Below, piece after piece: positions 38,095-51,742 of a stretch of DNA of 64,000 nucleotides. The translations under genes and the position numbers were made by a program. Under the pieces are notes generated by a model that searched no databases, was not told where the DNA came from, and saw only the letters and a list, made by a program, of their open reading frames with translations. Source of the DNA: Enoplosus armatus. Lineage: Eukaryota > Chordata > Actinopteri > Centrarchiformes > Enoplosidae. The DNA lies in assembly GCF_043641665.1 (NCBI RefSeq), contig NC_092182.1:16073456-16137455 (forward strand), read 5' to 3'. How positions within the stretch are numbered: the stretch's first letter is position 1; each line of letters begins with the position of its first letter.

Positions 38095-38235
38095 CGCCCC
38101 TGCTGAGATTCATTACCTGGCCTGATTATAAAGGCAAATGAAATCAGCTCCAATACATTATTAATAGAGGAGCACCATTAGGATTCATTTGCAGTATTTG
38201 CAACAATATGATATATTCCAACTGCTTTCATGCCT
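38095..38235. promoter_or_regulatory. Possible conserved regulatory block
   Basis: Repeat-free block with cctgattataaagg, tacattattaatagag, gcaccattagga and catttgcagtatttgcaa, about 1.3 kb downstream of exon 4 in the transcript. Candidate conserved element on motif density only. Confidence 0.22.
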
Positions 38236-39007
38236 GATTAAAGACACATACAGATAACAAAAAATGTATATGAATGTGATGGAGGTGCAGAGGGTAACGG
38301 TGAGTATGAGACACGTGACCGGACAGAAAGAGAGATGGAAACAAGAGGAGAAAAAGAGAAAGACAGAAAGGAGAAAGAGTAGAAACAGAGGGAGAGAGGA
38401 GTTTGGGCAGGGGTGGGGTGGATTAAAGAGAGTGCTGGCTTTTCCACTTGAGGAGGTATTGATGCCATATTGGATGCAGCTACTTATGAACAGGTGTGCT
38501 GTGTGTGGTCACTGTGACCCAGGCTCCACTTCCTGCATGGATACACATCCGATTGAGGTGCATCGGAGCCGGGCACGGAGAGGCAGGCATCAACCCCCCT
38601 CAGGCCTAAGATGAAGGGACAGCCGCACTGCAGCTCCCTCCCTCGGACCAGCAGGGAGGGGAGCAGCCCGGCCACCCCAAGACTACAGCTTCAGAGTGTA
38701 AGCAACCATGAATAAAAATGGACTTTGCAGGGAAGTAGGGCTCATAATTATTCGTTTTAAATCAGTTAAAGCCTTTTCTCAAATATCCCCCAGGAGGCGC
38801 TGGGTTAAAAATCCATTTGTGGGAAGTGTACCATGACAGCGAGCTCGTCTCCCTGGAGACAGAGGATATGACAGTAGGGAATGTGCATGTGTATCTGTCG
38901 GGTGAGGCTATATATATGTGTATATGTGTGTGCATCAGTATGCATGCGTGTTTGTGGGGCATTTGAGTGTTTGCAAATTTGAGAGTCAGTGGAGCACACA
39001 GGCTCAC

Positions 39008-39033
39008 AAACACACACACACACACACACACAC
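39008..39033. repeat. (CA)n microsatellite
   Basis: CA run followed by imperfect cata/caga/caaa units to about 39075. UG in the pre-mRNA. Confidence 0.93.
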
Positions 39034-39537
39034 ATACACATACAGACAGACAAACACACAGACAAACACACAAACCAGAGTAATACCATTTCTCTCTTCT
39101 TTTTTTTTAGATTTCAAGAGCAGATATCTAGTGTTTTAAAGGTCAGCTGCAAGAGAATGTAATGTTCAACTTGCTGTGGCCTGTGAAACAAAATTAATGG
39201 AAGGCTCTTAGGTAATACTGAAAGACCATGAAAATAACAACATCAAAAGTAATATAGTGAGTATGTGTGCATACATGAGGGCTGTATTTGTGTGTATTGT
39301 TTTTTTTTCCACTTGTATAAAATGAGGTTTTATTACCACATTGTCTCTGTGATGCTGATCACATTGTCATTAAAGAGTTACAAGTAAGATAGTTAAATTG
39401 AGAGGGAATTGGAAAACAGATGGGAATGGGCAGAAGATAGGAAGATAAACCAGTTTGCCTGGGAAAAAAAGGGAAAAAAAAGAAAAGAAAGAAGAGGTCT
39501 CGGAGAAGGAGGGAGAGGAGCGGGTGTCCTACTTTAC

Positions 39538-39597
39538 CGTCACACCGTCTTGCCATACATGCTCCTTCTGAAGCTGCTCCGCCTCCCTGGCCAGTTT
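39538..39597 (-). CDS. cacna2d2: cacna2d2 exon 4: N-terminal helical segment
   Basis: A 60-nt exon, phase 0 on both sides, with acceptor tgtttccttttag and donor gtaaagt. It encodes KLAREAEQLQKEHVWQDGVT, aligning with the RLADAAENFQKAHRWQDNI (alpha2delta-2) and RLALEAEKVQAAHQWREDF (alpha2delta-1) segments. It is amphipathic and helical in character, in the extracellular N-terminal part before VWA_N. A 20-codon exon at this point matches the gene structure I recall for CACNA2D1. It is followed about 16 kb later by the 45-nt exon 5. Both can be skipped without changing frame. The exon before it, which should encode a block of the type LVE..A.DIE.LL, was not found in the remaining 24 kb. Confidence 0.88.
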
Positions 39598-41394
39598 CTA
39601 AAAGGAAACACAAAAACAGCAGTGTGAGTGACAGAAGTCAATGGGACATTGATTTGTGCATGTGTGAGAGAGAGAGAGAGACAGACAAACAGATGGGGAC
39701 GGTGACCTTGTTCCCTACAAAAGCAAGTGCAGCTGCAAATTGACTGGATAATTCAGAGGATGAGGGAGCGCCACACCCAACAACACTGTTCTCCTTAGAG
39801 TGTTGTTACATACTGCCGAGGTGATAATATGTGTATTTGACTGACTAACAGCTGGGCTGGGAGGGGTATGAGACACAATGTAAACAAACTTGCTAGTAAC
39901 AAGCCAAGGCACAGACCATTATCAGTGGTACGTAGGTGGATCCACACCAGTCCAAATCCATACTGACTGATCTTGACATTTGCAGGTTAGTTTCTAAGCT
40001 GTGTGCACTCTTCCCTGGTGGTTGTTTGTTTGCCATCAAGCCAACAAGATATTTGTCCATGCTTGTAGATAAGAGGCAGACATTATCTAGAAAGGTAATG
40101 TTTGCTGTGGTCCAAAAGTCAGGGCTTTAGCTGCTGTCAAATGTCACAGTCACATGCAAATACATGACAATTCAAGATACATGGTTTGATTGACTATATG
40201 TAGGCAACTGAAACGCCTGCACACCATGACTTGTATAGAATAAAATGCACTTTAAACATTTTTTCAAAACTGATCCATATGCTTGTATATATCAGTTTTT
40301 AAGTTCTAGCGTCCCATACACCACTTCCTCTTCTTCTTTTAGCGTGATGCACTGGTGCACACTTTTTCATTTAATTGACTATATGCACCAAAAATCTATA
40401 TATATGTAGACAGATAACAAACACCATACTTAGTGTTATATGCACAGACAAGGGGTGCCTTCATGAGACCAACAAATACAAAATGTCAATTTCCTTCTTT
40501 TGGATGCTTCTTCCTCACACGGAGGAGACATGACACCTAATTAAATGTAAATGACATCACTAAAAAACACCTTTCAGTAGTAGTTTGAGGAAATTTCAAG
40601 TGTATGGATATTTTGTGTTTCTGTGTCGTTACGATTTATATGTAACATGAAAAAGTTAATATTCTCATCTCAAATCATCAAGCACCACAACCCACCGATG
40701 TGCTTTAATAGTCTAACATAATTTACCAAGATGTAGCTTAGGCTCATCTCTGAAGAAGCTTACTGTATGTAGGCTTCTCATATAGGAAGTCATCCAAGTG
40801 GCAAATATGGCGAAGCCTGAGAGTCTCTCTCCCTCTCTACATCCCCTCCCTCTTGTGCTTCAATATCTAGGTTTCCCCGGTCCTCTAGGGGGCGTTCTTG
40901 TTCCTGTCCCAGAATAGTGTGATCAGCCGTAAAAGTCCCACGGCACTGAAATTACTAACCCTATTTAGACCCCTGCTACAGTAAGAGCTCATTCATTTGT
41001 GGAGCCGCACTGAAGGAACCAGTCCCCTACCACGGGAGGCTTTTTATCTACCAAACACACACAAGACATAAACTCTCATTATAGTAAAAGCTGTCCTATT
41101 TCTATTAAGAGCCCCGCCCACCTCATCTCAGCAGACCCTCCCACTCACGCCACACAGACACAATACTGCCCAACCTCTTCTAAACACACACACCAGGCCC
41201 AGAATATCAGTCCAGGCTCTTACAGATGTTGTATAGGGACGTCAGTGGAGTATAATAGTTTATACTATGTATATAATGTGATATCACTAACCTAATTTGT
41301 GACACATAATAGCAGAAAATCTGGATCATTTCGAGTCCTCTGTGTCCTGATGCTTTTGCATTGTGCTTTTAATCACCTGAACAAGCCTTAAATA

Positions 41395-41560
41395 ACAACG
41401 ATAAGATTTCATTTATGTCCTAATGAGACGATAGGCGACTGAAACAATGGAACAAGGATCTAATTAGCCAGTTGAAATTATTACCAAAGAGTCCATTAGA
41501 AAAGACAGTAATTGTGTGGATTTCGTTAGAGAGGGTCAGCCTTGCTAAAGGGCAACGCCA
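41395..41560. promoter_or_regulatory. Possible conserved regulatory block
   Basis: tcctaatgagac, tctaattagcc, aaattattacc, tccattagaa and cagtaattgtg fall within about 140 bp of repeat-free sequence. Homeodomain-type core clustering only. Confidence 0.22.
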
Positions 41561-43603
41561 CAGTGGTAATCTCTTGGTGAAACTATCAACACTACATTTT
41601 TCAATTAGGGATAAACACTGAGCAGCTGAACAAAAATCTCACTGCATTTCCAGCTCTGAGATTAGCCTGAAAATTAAAGCCTTGTGATTTCACTCTCTGT
41701 CACAACAGCGGGTATATGTAATACTTTTTATTAATATGCAAACTTAAAAAAAGTTGCATTTGCACAACTGTCCCCACGCTTTTTTTCTTAACCCTCTGTC
41801 ATGATCTTTGATCTGCTACCCTTTCATCCCATTGGCTCAGTCTTTTTCTCAGCATTTAATCTGTCAGTGAGAATCTCTACTTTGTCCCTTTCGAAAATCC
41901 ATTTCTCTCCCCCTGAGTATCCCACACATCTTTTTCTCCCAGCTCTCTGTTTCTCCTGCTGCCTCTCCCTTGGTATTTTTCCTCCCTCTCTCCCTGGTAG
42001 GCCACCATTTCTCTGGGACCCTATCTCTTCCCTAGCAGCTTAATGCAGTCCCCCCTGCTCCAAAACAGCCATGTGTCTTCGTGTGTCTTTCCTTCCTCTG
42101 TGTTGGCCCAGATGGATGGGCAACACAAACAGCCAATGAATCAGAGTGAGAGATGTGGGAAGGAGGGGGGCAGGGATATATCATCTATGCTGGTGGCTGG
42201 ATCCCAAGCAGCTTAGAGCACTGGATGAGCATAGTGAGATCAGCACAGTACAGCACAGATAAGCTCAGTACAGGCCCACACAACACAGCAAATAACACTA
42301 CAGAATACAGGCACAAAGACGCCAGACGAGTCGACAACATGAGCATGGGCCTCTAATGTTATTGCCATTGTAACCTTGACACAAAATGCATCACATGTTG
42401 GGCCATTTGTCACCGAGCCTTTAGGCAAGGTCAAGAACCATAAACACAACTCTGTAATAGATAGTGGCATGTGAAGTGCCTCAACAAGGTCTACAGCCTT
42501 AAACAACACACAATGGAGTCTGTCATGTATGCAAACAGTGTACATAATGGTGCAGGTGATGGTGTAGTTGTACAAACAGCTTGGTGATGTCTCCGCTGTC
42601 CAAGAACTCTCCCTCACTCTGAACTCAAAGAGCAAGAAGACAGCAGGGAAAAAAAAAATAACGAAAAGCTCAGCATGAGGCGATTAGGATCTTTAATATT
42701 CATAACTGTTCAGTTTGCTCTGTTCCAGAGGGGAGCAGTTTAATCACTCGAAGTCATGTTATTTCTAGGGGAATGACAGCACACCAGGGACGGACAGCGT
42801 CATGCTGTGGTGAGCGCCAACTCGACACCGGGCCGCCTGTGTGATTGCTGCAGCCTGTTAGGCCCTTCCACTGAGCATTAACTTAAAGGGCACTCGACAC
42901 ACCACATTGTCGTCTGTGTGATCTGGAGGGACACTCCAAAACAGCCCTACAATGTGTGTGTTTGAGTGAGAGGGCACTTGAGAAAACACGACGCGGTCTG
43001 TGCGTGTGATTGCAGCCTTGAATAGAGGTACTCAACATGTTCCGAACGACCCCCTCAGCTCGGTTTCTGGGAGCGCTTAAGTCACCTTGGGGACCAAAAG
43101 ACTGTGAAATGACTCTGCTGAGGTCACTTAACCTTCTCAGAGCGACTAACGCTGCAAGGGAAAGACCCTTAGTAAATTTCACAATGATTGGCTGCTGTGT
43201 GACAGTGACTATCATAATGGTAAGCCACTAAGCTCTTTGTAAAAAGACGACTAAATATAGAACGGCTTTCTTAAGGGTCCTTCCCACATTGTTGAATTAA
43301 ATATCCAGACGCAGCATCACTAGAAACTACATCTTCACTGTATCAACTGACAGGATCAGGACGGATCATCAGCAGTGGTATGTTTACCTTGAGACAGTGT
43401 AAATTGTGTGGGTGATCATCACAGAAAGGAGCACTGAAAGCTGAGTGAAAACTGCTGTGTTTCATGGCTGCTGATGAATTCATGGTGCATCAAACTGTCA
43501 CCACTGTGTCATGGCCTTAAGAGCTGCTCAATGTGCAGAGAAGTGCGGTGTCATGCAGAAGTTAGTCCATTAGGGGGCAGCAGTCTGAGCGTACCAATGA
43601 GCC

Positions 43604-43604
<1 letters not shown>

Positions 43605-43637
<33 letters not shown>
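43605..43637. repeat. (CAG)11 triplet repeat
   Basis: Eleven perfect CAG units on plus, CUG in the cacna2d2 pre-mRNA. Intronic, so the serine run seen in one plus frame is not protein. Confidence 0.95.
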
Positions 43638-43639
<2 letters not shown>

Positions 43640-44497
43640 AGTGGAGCCTGTCAGAGTGAGAGCAGTCTGCTTTAAGCTCTTCATTCTGTCTTCTCCACTC
43701 GGCCGGGATTAAGGCCAATCATAGAAATCACTGAGTCAGAACCGTCCCACAATAACAGATGGAGGGACTTTCCACTCCAGAATTTTAAAACATCACAGAC
43801 AAACTCACTTTCACTTCGCCTCGCACCCTCGCCGCTGCGGCCATCCCCCACCACCACCACCACCACTTTTCATTCTCTCGCCATCCTTTTATCTATCCTC
43901 TGCGCTCGGCTGTTTTATCCTGCCATCATATGCTGTACTCCATTTCTCTCCATCTGTCTCAGTTTACTGCCCTCAAACTTTCTCCCTCCTCTAACGCCGT
44001 ATTAATTCCAACAACACAGTCACAAACCAACTTCAAAACTGTTTAATTGACTTCACACAGCACAGAACTCTTCAGTAAATTCAGGGAAGAAGCTTGAAAA
44101 CTTTTGACATGTTTTCATTGCTTGCGTTATTATACATTCCTCCCGTCAGTGGTGGAACAGGAAAGGACGAAACATCCCATTTCAAGCTCTGGCAACAACC
44201 TGGGGTAAGGAGGACAGTGATAATAAGAATAGGCTCTCTTCTTCAGAGTGGCCGAACAATGTTAAAGTCCATAATGAGGAGAAATAATGACCCTTAATTC
44301 CAGGTCCCTGGTTGGTTTGCTACTGGCAGCTGGGTATTGTAGTCCTTATTAGCTAACTCTGACATAGGATCAGCATGGATGGGTGGGAGACCCTGTCTTT
44401 GTTCTGTGATCCAAAGCACCCCGTGGCAGGCCCGTTTGCAGAGGCAGTGTGTGTGTAGTGCTATTGTAGCATGTGCTGAGATAATCCTCGCCTTTGT

Positions 44498-44517
44498 CCC
44501 CCCCCCCCCCCCCCCCC
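44498..44517. repeat. Poly-C run (20 bp)
   Basis: Twenty consecutive C on plus, so an uninterrupted G20 in the pre-mRNA. Confidence 0.95.
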
Positions 44518-45039
44518 AATCCGATAATCTTCCCCCTCCACAACGGAAATGTTAACACTTTCTTCTGCAGTTCCCCACTCATCGCAGCGCATTCCCAACT
44601 CCACTCTGCTGTTTCCACGGAGACCGGATCTGGAAGACGCGAGCTGTCACCTACCCACAGCAGCAGCAACGCACCAGCTTTTCAAAATCAAACACCAGCT
44701 TTCTACACTCCACACAGGCCCAGCAGAAACACCATATTTCCACAGTAGATTGCCAGCATTGTGCTGAAGCTTCTGTGTGTAGTTCAATGGAACAAGAAAG
44801 GCAGCTGTCTTTACTTTGGAACAATACAGTAGCTCTCCGCAGCGGCTAAACTCCCTCATAATGGTTCTTCAGAGCTACACTGAAAATAATCGACCTTGAT
44901 CATAAGCTCTTGTGTACTAATCAGTCTGCTTGTAAGTTTATAATATGGATATAATCAAAATACGATTATGTTAGAAGCAATGTCACAGGAGCAAATGAGC
45001 TGATTTAATATATTACTCACTGCTGAAGTACCTCCATAA

Positions 45040-45260
45040 AAACAATATTAATTCTCTTCTAATTGGGGCACTTTTTGTTTCATTTGATACTCCATTCAAA
45101 ATAACACGCATTTTGCTCATTAAACCACAGAGCCTTTGAAGCTAAGTGGCAGACTCATCATAGCACAGAACGGGGCCAAAGACCATTGTACTGCACATTA
45201 TCATTCACTGGAGCAACTACCACTGTAGATTCAATTAAACCTCCTATGGGATGAATGCTA
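45040..45260. promoter_or_regulatory. Possible conserved regulatory block
   Basis: atattaattc, tctaattgggg, gctcattaaacc and ttcaattaaacc occur in repeat-free sequence with balanced composition. Candidate conserved noncoding element, by inspection only. Confidence 0.22.
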
Positions 45261-47213
45261 CAAACAGCTCCATCACATCATTTACTCATAGGCACACATG
45301 TATACGCTGGTCACGATGCACATATCCAGCACAAATTAAAAAGACGTAAAAGGTCAAACAAGGTCACATCGCAGTGAGTCAACATCACACAGATCGGCAG
45401 CCCTGGCTGCTCGCAGGTAGCCAAGTGTCCTACATGCAGGGGCCAGCAGGGGGCCCAGGGTGAGCGTGCAGGCGGAGCGGTGTGTCGATGGGACCAGGAT
45501 CAGCTCAGTGACATGTGAGTGTCTGGCTGGTTGGGCTCACTGTTCATTGTTTGACAGATAGTCACAGACATGCCCAAACTGCTGCCCGGCCTGCCCTGCT
45601 GTTGCTGGCATCAGACAGACAACAGAGACAGAGTGAGGGAGGGAGGAAGGGAGCCTAAAGCTGCCATTTACAAAAAAAATAAAAAATAAATAAGATTCAG
45701 TTTCTCTAACAGCCCATAAGGCATCGACCTTGCAGGTGACTGAGAAGGAGAAAATTGCATAACCATTGTCTGGAACAAGCGATAGCTAAAAATAAATATG
45801 TCAAAAGAAGCCCAGTGACATTCCACTAGAAAGAAACGGAGCACACGACTGCTCTTTCAGTTGGTACATCTGTTAACAGGTGTGTGCGACTGCCTGGATG
45901 ACCTGCTTGTTTCGTCCGCCTCCTCGGCAGGCTGAGTGGGGAGGAGAGGAGTGAAACAGCATCAAGATGCAGGACAAACGTCTCCTTGATCAGAGGTGAG
46001 AGTGATATATAGTGTACATGCACGCTGCGATACGAAGACACAGAGACACAGAGACACAAGACTGGGAGCTGATGCGTGCACTCCGCCACTCTATATTTCA
46101 ACAATCTGTTATTTGTGTCACATCTTGACAAAAACTCCAGCAACGCCAAAACACAGATGATGTGAAAACACACGAACATACGGTATGAGCAGGAAAACAA
46201 TGGCAGCGGCTGAAATTCATCTCGTTTGGAACCTTCGCCTGATTGTTACAGAATATGTGTGTTTAATGCACACACTCAATCACCTCTGGCCACATATTAC
46301 AACCGCACACACTCCACTCAGACGTATGTACATACTGTACGCTTGCAATCAGCTCAAGAGAGGCCCTCACTAATCAACATGCAATCAATTATACACATGT
46401 TTGTGTTCTCCGCGCCCTTTCCTTTGGCAGGCTCAAACTGGCTGCTGAGCTTGGATGCGAACACGGTTGGAAAGGTTCGGACGTCTATTGTCGAGACAAA
46501 TGAGAAAATGAAATAATTTCACTGAATGTGCTTCAAAAATATGTGATCAGTGATTTTGTGAGAGCAGCTGTCATATTTTTCACGAGGTGAGAATCTAATG
46601 TTAGAGGCAAACTCTTATGCAATGTATTATGTTATATGTAGTCGTCTACAATGGCGAGCAGCAGAAATGACCAGACTGATTTGAAGATGGCCTGGGAGAA
46701 AAAGAGGCGTTTGGAGGTAGTCGCTTTTTTTACAAAAAGTCACACCAATATTATCTCAGTCCATCAGCTTAGCAACCTTCCTTTCACCTCACTTCACAAC
46801 AGCGTGCTTGGCGGTTCAAGGGCAAGCCGTTTATTTTTGCTGTCCATTTTTTGCCCTTTACTTCAATCATCCTGCCTCTTACTTCCGATTGCTGATAGAA
46901 TAATGAAAGCAGTTAGACATTCGGGGCTTACGGGGGGGTTATTATTCACCTAAAAGGTCATGGCATGTTACCTAAAAGATATTTTGCGATGTCTTACAGA
47001 TTAACCTCGCTCACTCCCCCTCCTCCTTTTCTGCTACAAAGATAAATTGTATGGTGTCTGACAAAAGCGTTGTCAAAGTGCCAGAGAGTCCAGTGAGAGC
47101 AGCTGGTGTTTGACAAAGTGTATCATTGACAGTGTGTGGCCGGGCAATTGTTCAGGATTTACACACACGTGCACACATGAGTACACACCTTCAGTCATAT
47201 TCATGCATGCACC

Positions 47214-47306
<93 letters not shown>
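47214..47306. repeat. (CA)46 microsatellite
   Basis: About 93 bp of perfect CA, the longest uninterrupted repeat in the window, continuing as imperfect CACTCA/CACTTA units to about 47340. UG in the pre-mRNA. Confidence 0.97.
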
Positions 47307-47312
<6 letters not shown>

Positions 47313-50300
47313 ACACACTCACACTTACACTTACACACACCCTATCCAGTATTCTAGCAGACATAAGAGAGGAAAAACATGCAGACACGGCCGTCTCTCA
47401 AAGCAATTACAGCAGATTGAAACCAAATTAAATTTGAAGCCTAGAGCAACACCAGCGACTGAACGTCTATGACAGATATGACAGGGGAGGAAGGGGAGCG
47501 CTGCGGGACCAAAGGGTGGAGGGGATGTTGGAGAGAACGGCAGGTGTGGGTCACAGAGGAAGAGAGAGCTGCTTGGATTGGAGAGCAAACACTGACAGAA
47601 GTAGGGCAGAGAGCTGGTCCCACACTGAGAACATCAGGACGGGCCAGGACTTTAAAGACCAAGCAGATGATTTTGCATGTTTTAACTGTGTATTCTATAT
47701 CTTACTGCCGACTGATTTGATTTTAAAAATACCCCATATGTTTTAAGACTGATTTCCTACCCTCAGGGCAGTCACTGGTTTACATTCAATTGAGTGTGGC
47801 ATGAATTTAAGTAGGTAATCCATCAAAGTAAATGTTTTGTCACCTTTATCATAATGCTCTGACATCGACGACCGGAGAGTCGGCTGCTCAACAGCAACCT
47901 TTTAAATGCAATAAATGACCAAATTCACACTCTGATATCCATATTTGATCGTTGTTTGTGTTGTTGACTATATTTTGCAACAACATACTGTAACTCCTGA
48001 ATGCTTTTCTGCGCCAGTGATAAGAAAACAAGAAAAATAATAATACAAGCACAAATTGTGAAATATGAACAATTAACCTACAGTAGAGTCCATGTAAATT
48101 GATTTTGATAGTGTAATAAAATGAATAAAATTCCACGGCTGGAAATCAATCTCAACCATATGGCACGCGATTTGCAGTTAATGGACTAAAACATGCATAA
48201 CCACTGATATGTTGCTTTCTAAAAACAGGATGTGGTTTACAATGCCTGGCTATTGCGTAGAGAGAAAATGCAATGCTTCATCTATGCAAATTATGTTAAA
48301 TATAGTATATCTTGAAAAATTATACAATTATAATGAATCACAGAGGAAATAATAAGAGAATAAAGAAAAACAGCAACGCTTCATCCAATAAAAGGACATT
48401 TTTTAGCAGTAATCACACTGGAAAATGATACGATGTGAGCAGAAATATAGCATAATCTGTAGACCATTTAGAAATCACAAACATGTGCTCGTTACAGGCA
48501 TACAGATTAGCTCAGTTTCCAGTTCTCCAAGAGATATCATTTCTCCATTTTCATTATTCTAGTCCAAGAAATGACAGGATTAGTTGTGGCGGCTTTTAAA
48601 CATCTGATGTTATCTTCCTCTCCTGGGTGAACAATTAATCCCTCTCTCTTCCCTTCTTCTCATCACCCTCTCCCTCCCCATCCAGGCTTCATCCAGCCTC
48701 CATTCTGCTGTTCCTCTCCCACCCCCACCCCTCCGCCACCATACTGTCTATCTCTCCCAGAGGAGATCTTTTTTTACTAGAGAGAAATGGAGCTAAGTGC
48801 CCTGGCATTTAAATACCTACAGTGTACTGCGGAGCTATATGAAAGCATACAGTGATGAGGTTTCTGTAGTCACTGGTCTTCCAGTATGTGCACACACTGA
48901 CATTTCAACACTTCACACACTTTATTACCATTTTTGCTGTTATATGTTGTGGTGACATCACTACGTCATTGTATTCTAATAGGAAAACGAGTTCAAAGCA
49001 ACATGTCTAATAATCAGGCTTTTAAAATTCTTGTGTATGTTGTTCCCTAAATATATGATGTACTTCAGTCAAGTTTAGATCTGGTGTGTTTGTCAATCCA
49101 ATCTGAACATTCAATTTCCATAAGCAAAAACAAAATTAGATGGATCTATAATCAGGTTTAGATGCGGATACAGTATGATGGAATTTCAAATGATAATCTG
49201 TCACATTTTATGTCAATATGTCTTTTGACAATCAAATAAAGCAGATTGTTTTCATTGTGTGGAGCGTAACTTGCTCACTATCAGGTTTAATATGTTAACG
49301 CAAACAACATCTGGCTAACAATGTAAATGTTTGATCCCTCTGCTGTGGCTTGTCCTCATACGCTCTGTACTTCTCGGTCACCAGCCAACAGGGGGGATGA
49401 TGCTCAGCATTCACAAGTGCTGCGACTGGTGGTAACATAATCTTCAAAAATGGGCCAATTTATAAAAATATCCACACCTGAATACATATAGAGAAAAAAA
49501 AGTCAAAATGTGTAATGGTTTGGTAATAACTCTGTAACACTGCACCTGGAAGCCCATTTCAAGTTACTGTGTGCAAAATTACAGCTCAATCCTTCCTTTT
49601 ATGTTTAAACTCTCCAGTCCTGTACAAGAAAATAATCCCACAGCTTTGTTTTCATGTCTGTCACATGTGCTATATTTTCTGAGCTGCTAATTCACTAGAG
49701 TGACTTATAATGATGCTGTTATATTTTATTGGTGAAATACCATCTGGAGTTCAAAGCACCACCTGCACTTAGTTACACCATACTGTATGTTTGTGACTAC
49801 CACAGATTATATACAACATACAACATAACATGATAGCTACATATTGAGGAAGAGTTGGAAATATGCCTCTTTTTCTGTCTTACCCAGAGTCAAATGACAA
49901 AATCAATTTCAATGTCATCATCGAGGGATACTGTTGGTCCCAGACGTGTTAAACCTTGCACAGCAAAGAAATGTCTGTCAACAACTTCCATGCCGTCTGT
50001 ATCTCGTTTAGTTACCACACAGAAACATAGAAGAAACATGAATACACAACAGCTGACTATACACAGCATGTCAGAAGTCCTGTCATCACTCAGTGAGGCT
50101 GCATGTTGTTGTAACTTGCCAGAAACACAACTCAGCCGACACACACATGTACTGGTGACTAGTTTGCTGGCTAACAAGATAAAACATACTGACATATTTA
50201 GTGTTGTTTAAAAGTGTATATTTCCATACTTGATAGAGCAAAGTTAACTGTTTCCCCCAGCTTCTAGTTGTATTAAGTACTGCTTGTTTCCACCTGCTTT

Positions 50301-51173
50301 TAAATTTCCATATAAACTGAGCTTAATAAAAATAAAAAGTCTTAAAAGGTGATGTAAAGGCAGTGACCAAAAAGAGTCTAGCTAGCCATTGAGTCTAAGA
50401 TACCTATGAAGTAACCGCAATGTCCCTTTTCTAGCATGTCATCCCCCTCTCTGTCCCCCATGTCGACTGACACAAACACTAAACGATGCATGAAGACATA
50501 GGGGACAAATTCATCCAATAAATTGACATGTATGAAAATATTCACATATTCTTCTTTCGGAAGTTGGCTTTAAACATGTGACAACATTTGATTGGAAACA
50601 TAATCACTGTTCAACGAGGCTAAACACGTCCCTGTATTGGACGTATGAAACTGATGTGTTCACCTGACCGTGAATAAAACAAATAAGGGTCAGACTGTTC
50701 TTTTAATTAGAACTCCTCTGGAGTTTCTTTAATGTCAGTTCATTTGTTTATTTTTATGGAATTAAGATGGTTGTTAGCAAGCTCTTCTATAATGTATATC
50801 AATGGGATCAGCTGCAATAACCAGAGACACAGTGTCGAGGGTAACTGCATCAACATATATAAATACACTGACATAATAAAGTGATCTTATGTAAATCTTA
50901 CAGAGGCACTTTTTAATTTGTATGGAGAATCCTAGACGGGAAATTCACTTCCATCAAGAGTGGCTGTGATATGCAATGTGAGACAAAATAATTGGGCTAA
51001 TGACCATGAGAATAAAGCAGTGCTGAGGATAAATTACAAGAGACAACAAGAGGTAGAGCCCAGGGTGTCCGTTCCCCAGTCTTATCAGCCTAACAAGGGG
51101 GAAAACACACATTCGAGATGTCTCAAACTCAAATTATCAATTTTAAACGTATGCACACATGTACTGACTTGAA

Positions 51174-51178
<5 letters not shown>

Positions 51179-51215
<37 letters not shown>
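51179..51215. repeat. (CA)n microsatellite
   Basis: CA run of about 37 bp, UG in the pre-mRNA. Confidence 0.95.
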
Positions 51216-51217
<2 letters not shown>

Positions 51218-51719
51218 CACTCAGCCAGCACAAAGATGCACAAAAGCCATCCACATACATCTATTTTTAAAGAACGCAGGCACTCAGCATTGTTGAAGGG
51301 CAGAGAATGAAAATGCCTTATTTAAAATCGTTCTAGAAAGAACAAACTCATTTTCGAGAAAGCTTCAAAACACACAGCGGCCTGCTGGTACATTCAGTAT
51401 CATTATAGACGAACATTGGTCAAAGATTATACTGTGCAGCCTGCTTTGTCAGTGTGTATGAAGTCAATTTACCAGATTGCATTTTCAGTTTCTCATTGGT
51501 ATACACTGTGCGCCTTTTATCGCACCTATAACGTGCTAAACATATCTCCAGTTAGGGAAACAACACACTGCACGAGAGACAGCTACATAATATAAAAGAG
51601 CAATGAGGAATATGTAAAATTACAGAAAAACCCTTCCAGGAGAGAAAGAAATGGTGAAAGATAAAAGGAAGGATAGTAGATGAATTTAAGGAGATGAAGA
51701 AAGCAAAAGTGTGACAGAG

Positions 51720-51742
51720 GGAGAGAGAGAGAGAGAGAGAGA
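51720..51742. repeat. (GA)n microsatellite
   Basis: GA run on plus, UC in the pre-mRNA. A short CT run in the opposite sense lies at about 51959-51979. Confidence 0.9.

Larger units (their letters stand above)
23548..39537 (-). other. cacna2d2: cacna2d2 intron 4, about 16 kb
   Basis: No coding exon was recognised. It contains a cluster of mobile-element relics at about 25.56-27.08 kb (Tc1-like, dispersed repeat, hAT-like MITE). Dispersed fish repeats lie at about 29640-29960 and 35290-35650. It also has many microsatellites and two repeat-poor blocks that may be regulatory (about 30540 and 38095). CT-rich and GA-rich tracts occur in both orientations. Confidence 0.8.

Noticed and set aside
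47214..47340. Telomere- or satellite-like array
   Set aside because: Simple CA dinucleotide repeat with decay at one end; no higher-order unit.
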